Shown piece by piece: positions 34,272 through 42,050 of a stretch of 53,274 nucleotides of DNA. The stretch's first letter is position 1, and the number at the start of each line of letters is the position of its first letter. Origin of the DNA: Akkermansia sp. Its GTDB lineage: Bacteria; Verrucomicrobiota; Verrucomicrobiia; Verrucomicrobiales; Akkermansiaceae. Under the pieces are notes generated by a model, which saw only the letters and a list, made by a program, of their open reading frames with translations, made no database searches and was not told where the DNA came from. The translations under genes were made by a program, and so were the position numbers. The stretch is taken from contig JAFQEY010000025.1 of assembly GCA_017398765.1 (NCBI GenBank), positions 1 through 53,274 on the forward strand, read 5' to 3'.

Positions 34272-34345
34272 TCAGAATAGCAGACAGATTGCGGCTGTGA
34301 TGATGGAGCCTGTGATTACGCCTACCAGATATTTGTTTTTAATTT
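34272..34345 (-). other. Short hydrophobic frame overlapping the AbiC-like 3' end
   Basis: In the minus-strand frame next to that of the AbiC-like gene, an open stretch ends in KNKYLVGVITGSIITAAICLLF and then a stop at 34272. It reads like a single membrane helix with codon use typical of a real gene, but it has no ATG, GTG or TTG start. It may be a frameshifted C-terminus or a remnant. Confidence 0.35.
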
Positions 34346-35347
34346 CTCTATTATTACCGTTATATAGTATTTGAGATTGTTGGAGACTGCTTTTTTCTTC
34401 TCCGCGCAGAATGTGTAGGGCAGTAGCTTATGTTTGTAGATATCTCTGATGCTGTCAGTAATCTCTTCGAGGCTGAGGGGATAATTCGGCGGATTCCCAT
34501 CCTTATGCAGCGTGAGCAGCAACAGGTTGATGCTTTTCATATCATAACGCCGGGTGAATTTTTGTATGCATTTTGTCCCCATTGCCAGCCGGTAATGCAG
34601 GTCCCATTCCGCCTCGCGACCCTCCAGAAAAAAGGCATTTTGCAGGAAGAGGATGCGGCGTTGATCCTGATTGAACATGCACCACAAACGGTGGATATAC
34701 TCTTTAACAAGTTGCTCCTGTCGCTCAGGTGTGTCGTCCAGTGCTTGTTGAGAGTATACCCACTCGCACCAGGAGGCAAAGATGCGCCGCATGGTGGAAT
34801 ATTCTTTCAGGTTTTTTCGTATGGTATTGATTGCTTTTTTCAGGGCTCTGAGGTGCTTGCGATTTCTCTGCAAATGAGGTCTTCTTTCCATTTTCTTGCA
34901 AAGTTTGTCAAGTACCCGTATCTGGTTAAAGATGTCTCTGGAAATTAGAGCTCCTGTCACGGGCTCGACTGATTTCATTTGCTGATAATATTGAAAAAGC
35001 GAATTTTCCAATGTTTGGCGGGTAAATTCCCGATTGGTTGTTTTCAGCTCATGTTTGGTGGCCTGCAAGTCTGCGTGCTGGTAGGCAATGGTGATTAACA
35101 ATCCGATGAACGCAAGTGTGCTTATCAGCAGGTTGAGGGCCTCCAGGTGTTCCTGGACGCTTTCGGTTTTGTTCCATGCTCCCTGCCACTCTGTGAAGTG
35201 CTTTAACGCTTCCCTTATATATTCCTGCGGAATGAGTGCCCAGTTGTACCATATATAAATAAAACCAAGTGTAATGATTACAAATATCAACAGGCGAAAA
35301 CTCTGCTTTATCATATTATTTGAATGTTGGGGTAACTGCTTGCCCAT
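34322..35347 (-). CDS. Putative phage abortive-infection protein (AbiC-like)
   Basis: A 341-residue protein with two N-terminal membrane helices (about residues 13-35 and 70-90) and then a long cytoplasmic part with charged coiled-coil segments. The sequence after the second helix (SLFQYYQQMKSVEPVTGALISRDIF) recalls the FF-x-LL-x(n)-G-x-RD-x-F pattern of the putative AbiC family of phage-exclusion proteins. It is AT-rich against its neighbours, as expected of an acquired defence gene. The start is set by the predicted promoter; the open frame begins at TTG 35383, which falls in the -35 box. The assignment rests on architecture and is not certain. Confidence 0.45.
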   Translation of the reverse strand: MGKQLPQHSNNMIKQSFRLLIFVIITLGFIYIWYNWALIPQEYIREALKHFTEWQGAWNKTESVQEHLEALNLLISTLAFIGLLITIAYQHADLQATKHELKTTNREFTRQTLENSLFQYYQQMKSVEPVTGALISRDIFNQIRVLDKLCKKMERRPHLQRNRKHLRALKKAINTIRKNLKEYSTMRRIFASWCEWVYSQQALDDTPERQEQLVKEYIHRLWCMFNQDQRRILFLQNAFFLEGREAEWDLHYRLAMGTKCIQKFTRRYDMKSINLLLLTLHKDGNPPNYPLSLEEITDSIRDIYKHKLLPYTFCAEKKKAVSNNLKYYITVIIEKLKTNIW

Positions 35348-35354
35348 ACTCTGC

Positions 35355-35383
35355 ATGTTAGCACGGAAAACTATCGTAGACAA
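35355..35383 (-). promoter_or_regulatory. Promoter of the AbiC-like gene
   Basis: On the minus strand: TTGTCT (35383-35378), 17-bp spacer, TAACAT (35360-35355). The predicted start site, 35348, gives a leader of 1 nt before ATG 35347. The first ATG of the open frame overlaps the -10 box. Confidence 0.55.
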
Positions 35384-35439
35384 GGTATTCTGAGTATTTG
35401 TTAGATAATGTTTGCAATGTGCTAATAATTAAAAGAATG

Positions 35440-35464
35440 AAAAACCGCCGGAGGCATCCGGCGG
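35440..35464 (-). terminator. Thioesterase gene terminator
   Basis: On the minus strand, CCGCCGGA pairs with TCCGGCGG around a 4-base loop, followed by TTTTT. Confidence 0.88.
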
Positions 35465-35490
35465 CACCAATCGGGCAGGGGGGGCGGTGT

Positions 35491-35910
35491 TCAGACCGAG
35501 TCTGCCGGGGCGGCTTTGTCAAGCCATTCGGCCGGAATGCGGATGGGACGCCCCTGGGGCATTTGTACCAGAGCAAGTCGTTGGCGGACGGTGACACAGA
35601 GTTTGTCATTGCAAACACGCCGGATTTCGAACTTGAAGTAGAGAGAGGATTTCTCCGCGCGTTCCAGAATGCCGTTTACGGCGATATCATCTGCCAGAAA
35701 AGCGGGTGAATGGTAATCTACCTCGTGCCGTACGAGAACGGTATGGCGGTTCTCTTTCAGAGCCAGGGTAGCATAGTCTATCCCCATTTCGGAAGCCATG
35801 AGAGTACGGGCCTGTTCTACCCAGCGGAGGTAGGCCAGATTGTGTACTACTCCGCCGGCATCGGTGTCGTAGTACATCACCTTGTAGGGAAGTGTGTATT
35901 GCGGAATCAT
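35491..35910 (-). CDS. Acyl-CoA thioesterase (YbgC-like, hotdog fold)
   Basis: A 139-residue hotdog-fold protein. The family motif at the N-terminus reads YYDTDAGGVVHNLAYLRWVEQAR, with the catalytic Asp as in YbgC and 4-hydroxybenzoyl-CoA thioesterases. It hydrolyses short- or medium-chain acyl-CoA; in many bacteria ybgC lies with tol-pal, but not here. Its promoter overlaps the terminator of the aminotransferase gene upstream, and the predicted leader is 3 nt. Confidence 0.9.
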   Translation of the reverse strand: MIPQYTLPYKVMYYDTDAGGVVHNLAYLRWVEQARTLMASEMGIDYATLALKENRHTVLVRHEVDYHSPAFLADDIAVNGILERAEKSSLYFKFEIRRVCNDKLCVTVRQRLALVQMPQGRPIRIPAEWLDKAAPADSV

Positions 35911-35919
35911 ATTCTGTCT

Positions 35920-35948
35920 GCAATAAAAGCGGGGGGAGGCTTTTTCAA
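35920..35948 (-). promoter_or_regulatory. Thioesterase promoter
   Basis: On the minus strand: TTGAAA (35948-35943), 17-bp spacer, TATTGC (35925-35920). The predicted start site, 35913, gives a leader of 3 nt. The -35 lies in the loop region of the upstream gene's terminator hairpin. Confidence 0.5.
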
Positions 35949-35960
35949 GTCTCCCCCCCT
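35930..35960 (-). terminator. Aminotransferase terminator (weak)
   Basis: On the minus strand, GGGGGGAGAC pairs with GCCTCCCCCC around an A-rich loop, then CGCTTTTATT. It overlaps the promoter of the downstream thioesterase gene. Confidence 0.6.
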
Positions 35961-35968
35961 CGGTTGAA

Positions 35969-37060
35969 TTAAAGTGTTTTGAGGTAATCCTCCACCGCAG
36001 AGGTGATATCTTTCATATCATCCAGGGTGAGCTCACCCATGTGGGCTATGCGGAAAGTCTTGTCCTTGAGCCCGCCGTAGCCGTTGCCCAGCTGCATATT
36101 GCGCTCAGCCAGGAAAGCGTTGAGCGCGGGAATGGAGATAAGCTCAGAGCGACCCTTCGGGCAGGCATCGATGACGGTGAGAGTCTTGGAGAGATACTTG
36201 CGGTTGGGGTAAACGCGGAAGTACTCATCTGCCCAGGCGCGAGTGTAAGCCGCCGTCTGCTCGTGGCGGGCGAAGCGGTTTTCAATCCCCTCCTCGCAGA
36301 CAATGTGCTGCAACTGTTTGTCCAGAGCGTACATGAGAGAAAGGCAGGGGGTAGAGGTGTACTGGTAATTCTTCTTGTCAATGAAGTCCCAGATTGTGCG
36401 CAGGTCAAAGTACAGACCGCGGTTGGGGACATCTGCCGTGCGGTCGTAAGCCTTGCGGCTCATGGAGCAGATGGCCAGCCCCGGCGGCAGAGCAAGTGCC
36501 TTCTGGGTGGAGGTAATCAACACATCGATACCCAGTTTGTCTGTTTCAATCTTTGAACCTGCGGCAGAGGATACCGCATCCACACACCAGACCACGTCCG
36601 GATATTTCTTCATGACCTCGGCAATCTCCTCTACCGGGTTCTGGATACCGGAGGACGTCTCATTGTGGGTGACTGTAACGACATCATATTTCCCGGTGGC
36701 AAGTGCCGCGTCTACCATTTCGGGTGTAGTGGGTTCTCCCATTTCGCTGGAGAATTTGTCCGCCGGCACACCGTTGGCCACGGCCATCTTATACCATTTA
36801 TCACCAAAGGCCCCCACGGAGAAAACCGCTGCACGCTTGGCTGTGCAGGAGCGGATGGCACCCTCCATGAGCCCGGAGCCGGATGAGGTGGAAAGCAGGA
36901 TGCGGTTCTCCGTGAAGAGAACTTTCTGCATGTTGTCCGAGATGCGTTTCTGGATTTCTGATGCTTTTTTGGAGCGGTGTGCAATCATCGGCAGACTCAT
37001 CTCCTGAAGAATATCTTCCGACACAATGGTCGGACCCGGAATAAACAGTTTGATAGCCAT
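35969..37060 (-). CDS. Class V aminotransferase (alanine-glyoxylate/serine-pyruvate type)
   Basis: A 363-residue PLP-dependent enzyme. The PLP lysine lies in STQKALALPPGLA and the cofactor-binding Asp in WCVDAVSSAAG. The N-terminus IKLFIPGPTIVSEDIL is typical of the alanine-glyoxylate/serine-glyoxylate group and of 2-aminoethylphosphonate transaminase; the exact amino donor is not certain. It stands alone, divergent from the SurA-like gene. Confidence 0.9.
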   Translation of the reverse strand: MAIKLFIPGPTIVSEDILQEMSLPMIAHRSKKASEIQKRISDNMQKVLFTENRILLSTSSGSGLMEGAIRSCTAKRAAVFSVGAFGDKWYKMAVANGVPADKFSSEMGEPTTPEMVDAALATGKYDVVTVTHNETSSGIQNPVEEIAEVMKKYPDVVWCVDAVSSAAGSKIETDKLGIDVLITSTQKALALPPGLAICSMSRKAYDRTADVPNRGLYFDLRTIWDFIDKKNYQYTSTPCLSLMYALDKQLQHIVCEEGIENRFARHEQTAAYTRAWADEYFRVYPNRKYLSKTLTVIDACPKGRSELISIPALNAFLAERNMQLGNGYGGLKDKTFRIAHMGELTLDDMKDITSAVEDYLKTL

Positions 37061-37155
37061 GATAAATGTGATAAAGGTTTATCTGAGTGAAACCCATACT
37101 AGCACCAAATATTTGCCTTGGCGAGCATAAAGTGCGGTGGTGACAAAGAAGAATG

Positions 37156-37184
37156 TTGCATGTGGTTCAGAAACACGCTAGAAT
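37156..37184 (+). promoter_or_regulatory. Promoter of the SurA-like gene
   Basis: TTGCAT (37156-37161), 17-bp spacer, TAGAAT (37179-37184). The predicted start site, 37191, is 2 nt before ATG 37193. This excludes the earlier in-frame start at 37118. Confidence 0.6.
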
Positions 37185-37192
37185 GCCTTCGT

Positions 37193-38215
37193 ATGAAACC
37201 TGCTTGTCGTCTGCTCATTCTTCTTGCTTCTCTCGCGGTTGTCACCGATACGGTTGCCGGGGCAGAGGATAGACCTGTTGCCAAGGGGGGCGTGGTGAAC
37301 CGTATTGCTGCTACGGTGAATGGGCGCCCGATAACTTCTGCTGAGGTTCGAGCCCGCCTGGGTCCCTATTTCCGGGAGTTGATGATACTCTACCCCCGAC
37401 AGGGGCCCCGTTTTAATTCCGAACTGGTGAAAGCCAAGAAAGCGGTGCTCAGTGAGTTGATTGACAGGGAGCTGGTACTCAGTGAGTTTGAGACTAAGGG
37501 CTACATGATTCAGGAAGACCAGATTGAGGGCGAAATTAACCGCCGCATTCTGACTATTTTCAACGGTAATCGCAAGGAGTTTCTGGATAACCTGCGTAAG
37601 AGCGGTATGACCTACAGTGAATATCGTGACTCTGTGCAAAAGGAAATCACCGTGGCTTCCATGCGTGCTTCTCGCTATGACCGCGGCATTCCCCCCACAC
37701 CGGATGAGTTGCAGGCAGAGTATAACGCCACACGCCACGAGTACCGCAATATCCTGAATGACTCCATCGTGTACGATAAAATCTTCATCCCCGCATCAGA
37801 CCCGGAGGACCCGATGCTGACCGCTGAGGATCAGTACAACCTCTCGGTCAAACTGCGTCAGCAGTTGGATATGGGGGAAATTTCCTTTGCTGATGCCGCC
37901 CGCCGTTATTCCCGTGATTCCAAGGCGGAAAACGGTGGCGTGTGGCCGAGAATGAAACGCAGTGATTTGGCTGTGGATTTTGCCAATGTGGTGTTCAGTG
38001 CCAAACCCGGCAAAATCATTGGCCCGCTGCTTGACCCGCTTGGGTTCACTATTGTGAAAGTCCGCAGCCGTCATCTTGCCCCGGCTCCGTCTCTGAGCAA
38101 TCCGGAGGTCAAGCGGCAGGTTGATGATGCCGTGCGCCGCAAACAGAGCGAAAAACGCTACCGCGAGTGGGTGGAAAGACTCCGCGAGCGCGCTGTCATT
38201 CGCCAGTACATCTGA
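37193..38215 (+). CDS. Periplasmic peptidyl-prolyl isomerase/chaperone (SurA-like)
   Basis: A 340-residue protein with a signal peptide (MKPACRLLILLASLAVVTDTVAG). The N-terminal half is the SurA-N chaperone fold (NRIAATVNGRPITSAEVRARL at about residue 35). The C-terminal half is a parvulin domain (RQQLDMGEISFADAARRYSRDSKAENGGVWPRMKRSDL, FANVVFSAKPGKIIGPLLDPLGFTIVKV). SurA-like proteins help outer-membrane proteins fold. With Skp in the same window it belongs to the outer-membrane assembly set. It has a strong terminator downstream. Confidence 0.92.
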   Translation: MKPACRLLILLASLAVVTDTVAGAEDRPVAKGGVVNRIAATVNGRPITSAEVRARLGPYFRELMILYPRQGPRFNSELVKAKKAVLSELIDRELVLSEFETKGYMIQEDQIEGEINRRILTIFNGNRKEFLDNLRKSGMTYSEYRDSVQKEITVASMRASRYDRGIPPTPDELQAEYNATRHEYRNILNDSIVYDKIFIPASDPEDPMLTAEDQYNLSVKLRQQLDMGEISFADAARRYSRDSKAENGGVWPRMKRSDLAVDFANVVFSAKPGKIIGPLLDPLGFTIVKVRSRHLAPAPSLSNPEVKRQVDDAVRRKQSEKRYREWVERLRERAVIRQYI

Positions 38216-38226
38216 AAATCTTCCCC

Positions 38227-38251
38227 AAGCCGCTTCCGAGCGGCTTTTTTT
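38227..38251 (+). terminator. Terminator of the SurA-like gene
   Basis: AAGCCGC pairs with GCGGCTT around a 6-base loop and is followed by seven T. Confidence 0.93.
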
Positions 38252-38284
38252 GTGGGGGTGGCTCCCGGCGGACACATTCTTCCC

Positions 38285-38313
38285 TTGTCATCGGAACCGG
38301 AAAGGTGTAGAGT
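38285..38313 (+). promoter_or_regulatory. Promoter of the M42 peptidase gene
   Basis: TTGTCA (38285-38290), 17-bp spacer, TAGAGT (38308-38313). The predicted start site, 38320, gives a leader of 1 nt before ATG 38321. Confidence 0.6.
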
Positions 38314-38320
38314 ATGAGCC

Positions 38321-39406
38321 ATGAACATCAAGCTTTTCAAAGACCTCTGTGAGGCGACCGGGGCTCCCGGTTTTGAGTACCCCATTCGCGAGCTTATCAT
38401 CAGCGAAATGTCCCCGTTGGCGGATGAAATTTCCGTGGACAACATCGGCAACGTGACGGCTCTCATCAAAGGAAAGAGCTCGGAGAAAACCATCATGTGC
38501 GCTGCCCACATGGACGAAATCGGCTTCATTGTACGCCATATCGATGACAATGGCTTTATTCGCATTCTGCCGCTGGGTGGTTTTGATGCCAAGACTCTGA
38601 CCGCTCAGCGCGTCATGGTACACGGTAAGAAAGACCTGCCCGGTTGCATGGGGGTGAAACCCATTCATGTGATGAGCCCGGAGGAGCGTACCAAGATGCC
38701 CGCCGTGACCGATTATGTGGTAGACCTCGGACTGCCGAAAGAGGAAGTGGTCAAGTATGTTTCCGTGGGCGACTCCATCACGCGTGTAAGCGATTTGGTT
38801 GAAATGGGTGACTGCCTGAATGTGAAGAGCATAGACAACCGTGGCGGTTGCTACATGCTGATAGAAGCCGTGCGTGCCATCATCGCCTCCGGCAATCGAC
38901 CGGACTATGACCTCTATGCCGTGTTCTCCGTGCAGGAGGAAGTCGGCCTGCGCGGTGCGCACGCTGCCACGCTTGCCATTCAACCCACCTTTGCCTTTGC
39001 GTTGGATGTCACCATCGCCTTTGATACGCCCGGTTCCGGGGCTCATGACAAATGCACAGAGTTGGGCAAGGGCACGGCTATTAAGGTATATGACGGTACT
39101 CTTATCACCGACCCGCGAATGGTGAAGTTCATGACAGCTCTTGCAGAAGAGAGCAATATTCCGTATCAGTTGGAGCTGTTGGCTGCCGGCGGTACAGATG
39201 CCGGAGCCATGCAAAAATTCACCGGTGGCGGTTCTGTCTGCGGTGCTATCTCCATTCCTGTGCGCAATGTGCACCAGAGCATCGAAATGGCTCACAAGGT
39301 AGATATCCAAGCCAGTGTGGACTTGCTGAACGCTTGCTTTACCTCCCTTTCCCGCTGGGATTGGAGCTGGAAATCGGGTGAGCGGTCACTTGCTCCCAAG
39401 GCCTGA
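38321..39406 (+). CDS. M42-family metallopeptidase (glutamyl aminopeptidase/TET type)
   Basis: A 361-residue cytosolic enzyme. Metal ligands of the family are visible: CAAHMDEIGFIV (His and Asp), SIDNRGGCYMLIEA (Asp), VFSVQEEVGLRGAHAA (Glu-Glu, catalytic and ligand), FALDVTIAFDTPGSG and, near the end, IPVRNVHQSIE (His). M42 enzymes form dodecamers and trim peptides from the N-terminus. The N-terminus LFKDLCEATGAPGFEYPIREL is standard. It has its own leaderless-type promoter and terminator. Confidence 0.95.
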   Translation: MNIKLFKDLCEATGAPGFEYPIRELIISEMSPLADEISVDNIGNVTALIKGKSSEKTIMCAAHMDEIGFIVRHIDDNGFIRILPLGGFDAKTLTAQRVMVHGKKDLPGCMGVKPIHVMSPEERTKMPAVTDYVVDLGLPKEEVVKYVSVGDSITRVSDLVEMGDCLNVKSIDNRGGCYMLIEAVRAIIASGNRPDYDLYAVFSVQEEVGLRGAHAATLAIQPTFAFALDVTIAFDTPGSGAHDKCTELGKGTAIKVYDGTLITDPRMVKFMTALAEESNIPYQLELLAAGGTDAGAMQKFTGGGSVCGAISIPVRNVHQSIEMAHKVDIQASVDLLNACFTSLSRWDWSWKSGERSLAPKA

Positions 39407-39435
39407 TTCTGCTGCGGTTTGTGTCCTTTTCTTCC

Positions 39436-39470
39436 CGGGTGTCGGTTTTTCGCCGGCACCCGTTTTGTTT
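39436..39470 (+). terminator. Terminator of the M42 peptidase gene
   Basis: CGGGTG-TCGG pairs with CCGG-CACCCG around a T-rich loop and is followed by TTTTGTTTTTT. Confidence 0.85.
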
Positions 39471-39493
39471 TTTCATCATGCTGCATGAGTAAC

Positions 39494-39526
39494 AAAATTC
39501 CCCCTGCCACAGGGGTGGCAGGGGGG
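39494..39526 (-). terminator. Terminator of the PiT transporter gene
   Basis: On the minus strand, CCCCCTGCCA pairs with TGGCAGGGGG around a short loop, followed by AATTTT. Confidence 0.75.
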
Positions 39527-39555
39527 AGATGCGGTTTTGGTGAGGCGATTCAGAT

Positions 39556-41784
39556 TCAGGGAGCTTCAAAGAGCTCGCGCTGCTCTTGAATGAGACTGAA
39601 ACTCTTGCGCATCATACTGCGTGTCTCGTTCAGCAGGTTCAGGTAGAGAATGGCGGTGCGGAAGCAGCCCTCGTCTTCGTTTTCGCGGATGAGGTGGCGT
39701 GCAATGCAGTCCGCAAAGTCACTGCTCAGATCACCGGCCTGCTGCATCATGGCTTCCATGTTACTGAAGTCTGAGGATTTGAGCATTTGGCACATGCCGG
39801 GGTAGAACGCCGCCACTTTGTTGCACATGGAGAGCAAATCCTGAGCCTGTTCCGGGGATAATCCGGTGTGGTTGTTGTCTATGTGCTTGTAGCCGGCTTT
39901 CACGATGCTGAGCAGATTTTCTGCCACGGCCATGCCGCTTTCATGGACACGCAGTAGTAATTGCCCGCGGTGTGCCAGCCGGGGATTCAGCCCGTGCAGA
40001 CTGGGTAGAATCTCATCTTCTTTCATGGCTTTGAGCGTGCGGGAAATCTCGCGTGCCTTGCGGCGGAGCCGTTTCAGGTCATCGCGGTTTTCGTTCAGCA
40101 GTGCTTTGACCGTGGCACGGTAGATACCGAGAATGCGTCCCATGCGGTCAGCAGAGGCCTCCCCGATATTGAGCAGGGTGTTGCGGTCATCCAGATTGAG
40201 AATAACTGTGTTGTCTTTCCCCTTGCGCTTGTGCAATATAGCGGCTTTCACCAGCACGAACGCTGCAATGGCGAGCATGATACCCACGCCCCACATGCCC
40301 AGATAAAGCATGACCGAGGCTGTGATAAATGCCGCCGTGCAAGCCAGCAGGCCGGTCATCAGCCAGCCACCGATGACAGTCAGCACACCTGTAATGCGGT
40401 ACACGGCACTGTCACGTCCCCATGCTCTGTCTGCCAGTGAGGAACCCATGGCCACCATAAAGGTCACGTAGGTGGTGGAGAGCGGCAGCTTGAGTGAGGT
40501 TGCCAATGAGATGAGCAACGCAGACACCGTCAGGTTGACAGAGGCGCGGATGAGGTCGAACGCCTGCGTTTCGTCCTCTGCTATTTCCAGCGGTTTGAAA
40601 CGCTTGCCCACAAAGCGGGCTATGGGTGCCGGGGTGATGGCATTGACGGCACGCACCGCATTGAGCGTATAACGCACCAGCACGCGAGCAGGGGCACAAG
40701 AACCGAATCGTTCCTTGCCGCCGGCCTTGCTGCGTGCCAGTTTCACCTCCGTGTCGGACACCGTGCGTGCTTTTTTGGAGAATACCAGTGCCAGCACCAT
40801 GATAAGACCCGCCCCGATGAGGTAAAAGACGTTGGCCTTTACCGGAGCGGCAAGCGCACCCATCTTCAGCGTGCTCAGATCGCCGCCTGCGGCCACATAG
40901 TCAGTTGCAATGTGCATGGATTCCTCTGCCGCCATGAACACACCGATGAAGTTCACCAAATCATTGCCGGCAAAGGCGAAAGCCAGTGCACAGGTGCCGG
41001 CGAGCACCGTGATTTTGAGCGTATTGATACGCAGGACATATTGCAGCAGGGCAGATATCACATACCAACCCGCCAGAGCCACGAGCGTGGCAAGCAGGAT
41101 GTTGTCGTTGAGCCACATCAGCGTTGCCTTGTCCACCAGCGTACTGCTCTTGAGCCCCTTGAACACGGCAAAGTAGGTGATGGCCGTGAGTGAGAGGGCG
41201 CACCACACCGCGCCCACGTACTTATACATCTTCCTGTATTGGAAACTGAAGAGCAGGCGGGCAAGCCACATGATGATGCAGCCGCACACAAAGGAGATAC
41301 CCACGGAGATAAAGATGCCGGAGATAATGGTGAGTGCCTTGGAGCTGTTGATATAGGCTCCCAGCTCCTGCGCGGCATCAGCTCCGCCATGGTACATGGT
41401 GAAGAGAGCCCCGGCCAGAGCTGCTCCCAGCAACTCGAATACCAGAGATACTGTCGTAGAGGTCGGCATCCCGAAGGTATTGAACAAATCCAGCAGGATG
41501 ACATCCGTGAGCATCACCGCCAGAAACAGCAGCATCAAATCATGAAAACTGAACGCCGCCGGTACAAAAACACCGCTGCGAGCAATCTCCATCATCCCCC
41601 CGGAGAATGAGGCTCCCAGAACCACACCCACAGCCGCCACACCTACAATGAAACTGTGGCGTGCTACATTACAGCCGCGTGCGGAGTTCAGGAAGTTGGC
41701 CGCGTCGTTTGTAATCCCCACCACCAGATCATACACGGCCAGTAGCAGCAGGATACCCAATATCACCATATACATAGTGCTCAT
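39556..41784 (-). CDS. PiT-type inorganic phosphate transporter fused to a PhoU-like domain
   Basis: A 742-residue protein. The first about 510 residues are the PiT (PF01384) transporter with the signatures GITNDAANFLNSARG (N-terminal repeat) and GNDLVNFIGV, FGMPTSTTVSLVFE and LPLSTTYVTFMVAMGSSLADRAWG. Residues about 560-742 are a cytoplasmic helical, charged PhoU/DUF47-like domain (LNIGEASADRMGRILGIY, then SLIQEQRELFEAP at the end). It imports phosphate with a cation. In many bacteria the PhoU-like partner is a separate gene; here it is fused, so sensing or gating is built in. The promoter lies close to the ATG. Confidence 0.93.
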   Translation of the reverse strand: MSTMYMVILGILLLLAVYDLVVGITNDAANFLNSARGCNVARHSFIVGVAAVGVVLGASFSGGMMEIARSGVFVPAAFSFHDLMLLFLAVMLTDVILLDLFNTFGMPTSTTVSLVFELLGAALAGALFTMYHGGADAAQELGAYINSSKALTIISGIFISVGISFVCGCIIMWLARLLFSFQYRKMYKYVGAVWCALSLTAITYFAVFKGLKSSTLVDKATLMWLNDNILLATLVALAGWYVISALLQYVLRINTLKITVLAGTCALAFAFAGNDLVNFIGVFMAAEESMHIATDYVAAGGDLSTLKMGALAAPVKANVFYLIGAGLIMVLALVFSKKARTVSDTEVKLARSKAGGKERFGSCAPARVLVRYTLNAVRAVNAITPAPIARFVGKRFKPLEIAEDETQAFDLIRASVNLTVSALLISLATSLKLPLSTTYVTFMVAMGSSLADRAWGRDSAVYRITGVLTVIGGWLMTGLLACTAAFITASVMLYLGMWGVGIMLAIAAFVLVKAAILHKRKGKDNTVILNLDDRNTLLNIGEASADRMGRILGIYRATVKALLNENRDDLKRLRRKAREISRTLKAMKEDEILPSLHGLNPRLAHRGQLLLRVHESGMAVAENLLSIVKAGYKHIDNNHTGLSPEQAQDLLSMCNKVAAFYPGMCQMLKSSDFSNMEAMMQQAGDLSSDFADCIARHLIRENEDEGCFRTAILYLNLLNETRSMMRKSFSLIQEQRELFEAP

Positions 41785-41794
41785 AACGCCTTAT

Positions 41795-41823
41795 CTTTTA
41801 TCACAGCCTGCCGGGTATTGCAC
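41795..41823 (-). promoter_or_regulatory. Candidate promoter of the PiT transporter gene
   Basis: On the minus strand: GTGCAA (41823-41818), 17-bp spacer, TAAAAG (41800-41795). The predicted start site, 41788, gives a leader of 4 nt before ATG 41784. The -35 is weak. Confidence 0.4.
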
Positions 41824-41855
41824 GCCCTCTATCGTGAGCATATCGCCACTCGTTG

Positions 41856-41879
41856 TGTGGCATTTTTGCCACATTTCAC
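41856..41879. repeat. Single hairpin with ATTTCAC linker
   Basis: TGTGGCA pairs with TGCCACA around TTTT and is followed directly by TTTCAC, the same linker as in the array at 985-1466. It has the size and form of one array unit, and lies in the gap between mutL and the PiT gene. Confidence 0.6.
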
Positions 41880-42050
41880 GCTGCCGATACCTTTAGTGTG
41901 GCAGATGCTCAGCCGGGTGTTCAGAACGGCGTTGAATCGCGGCTCACCTGGGCAGATGTGGATTGGGCAGGCAAGCGGGTCAACATCGCCCCGCAGCACA
42001 TTGCGTCTCCCCACGGGGCTCTGATTTTGGCGGACACGGAGAGGGGAATG

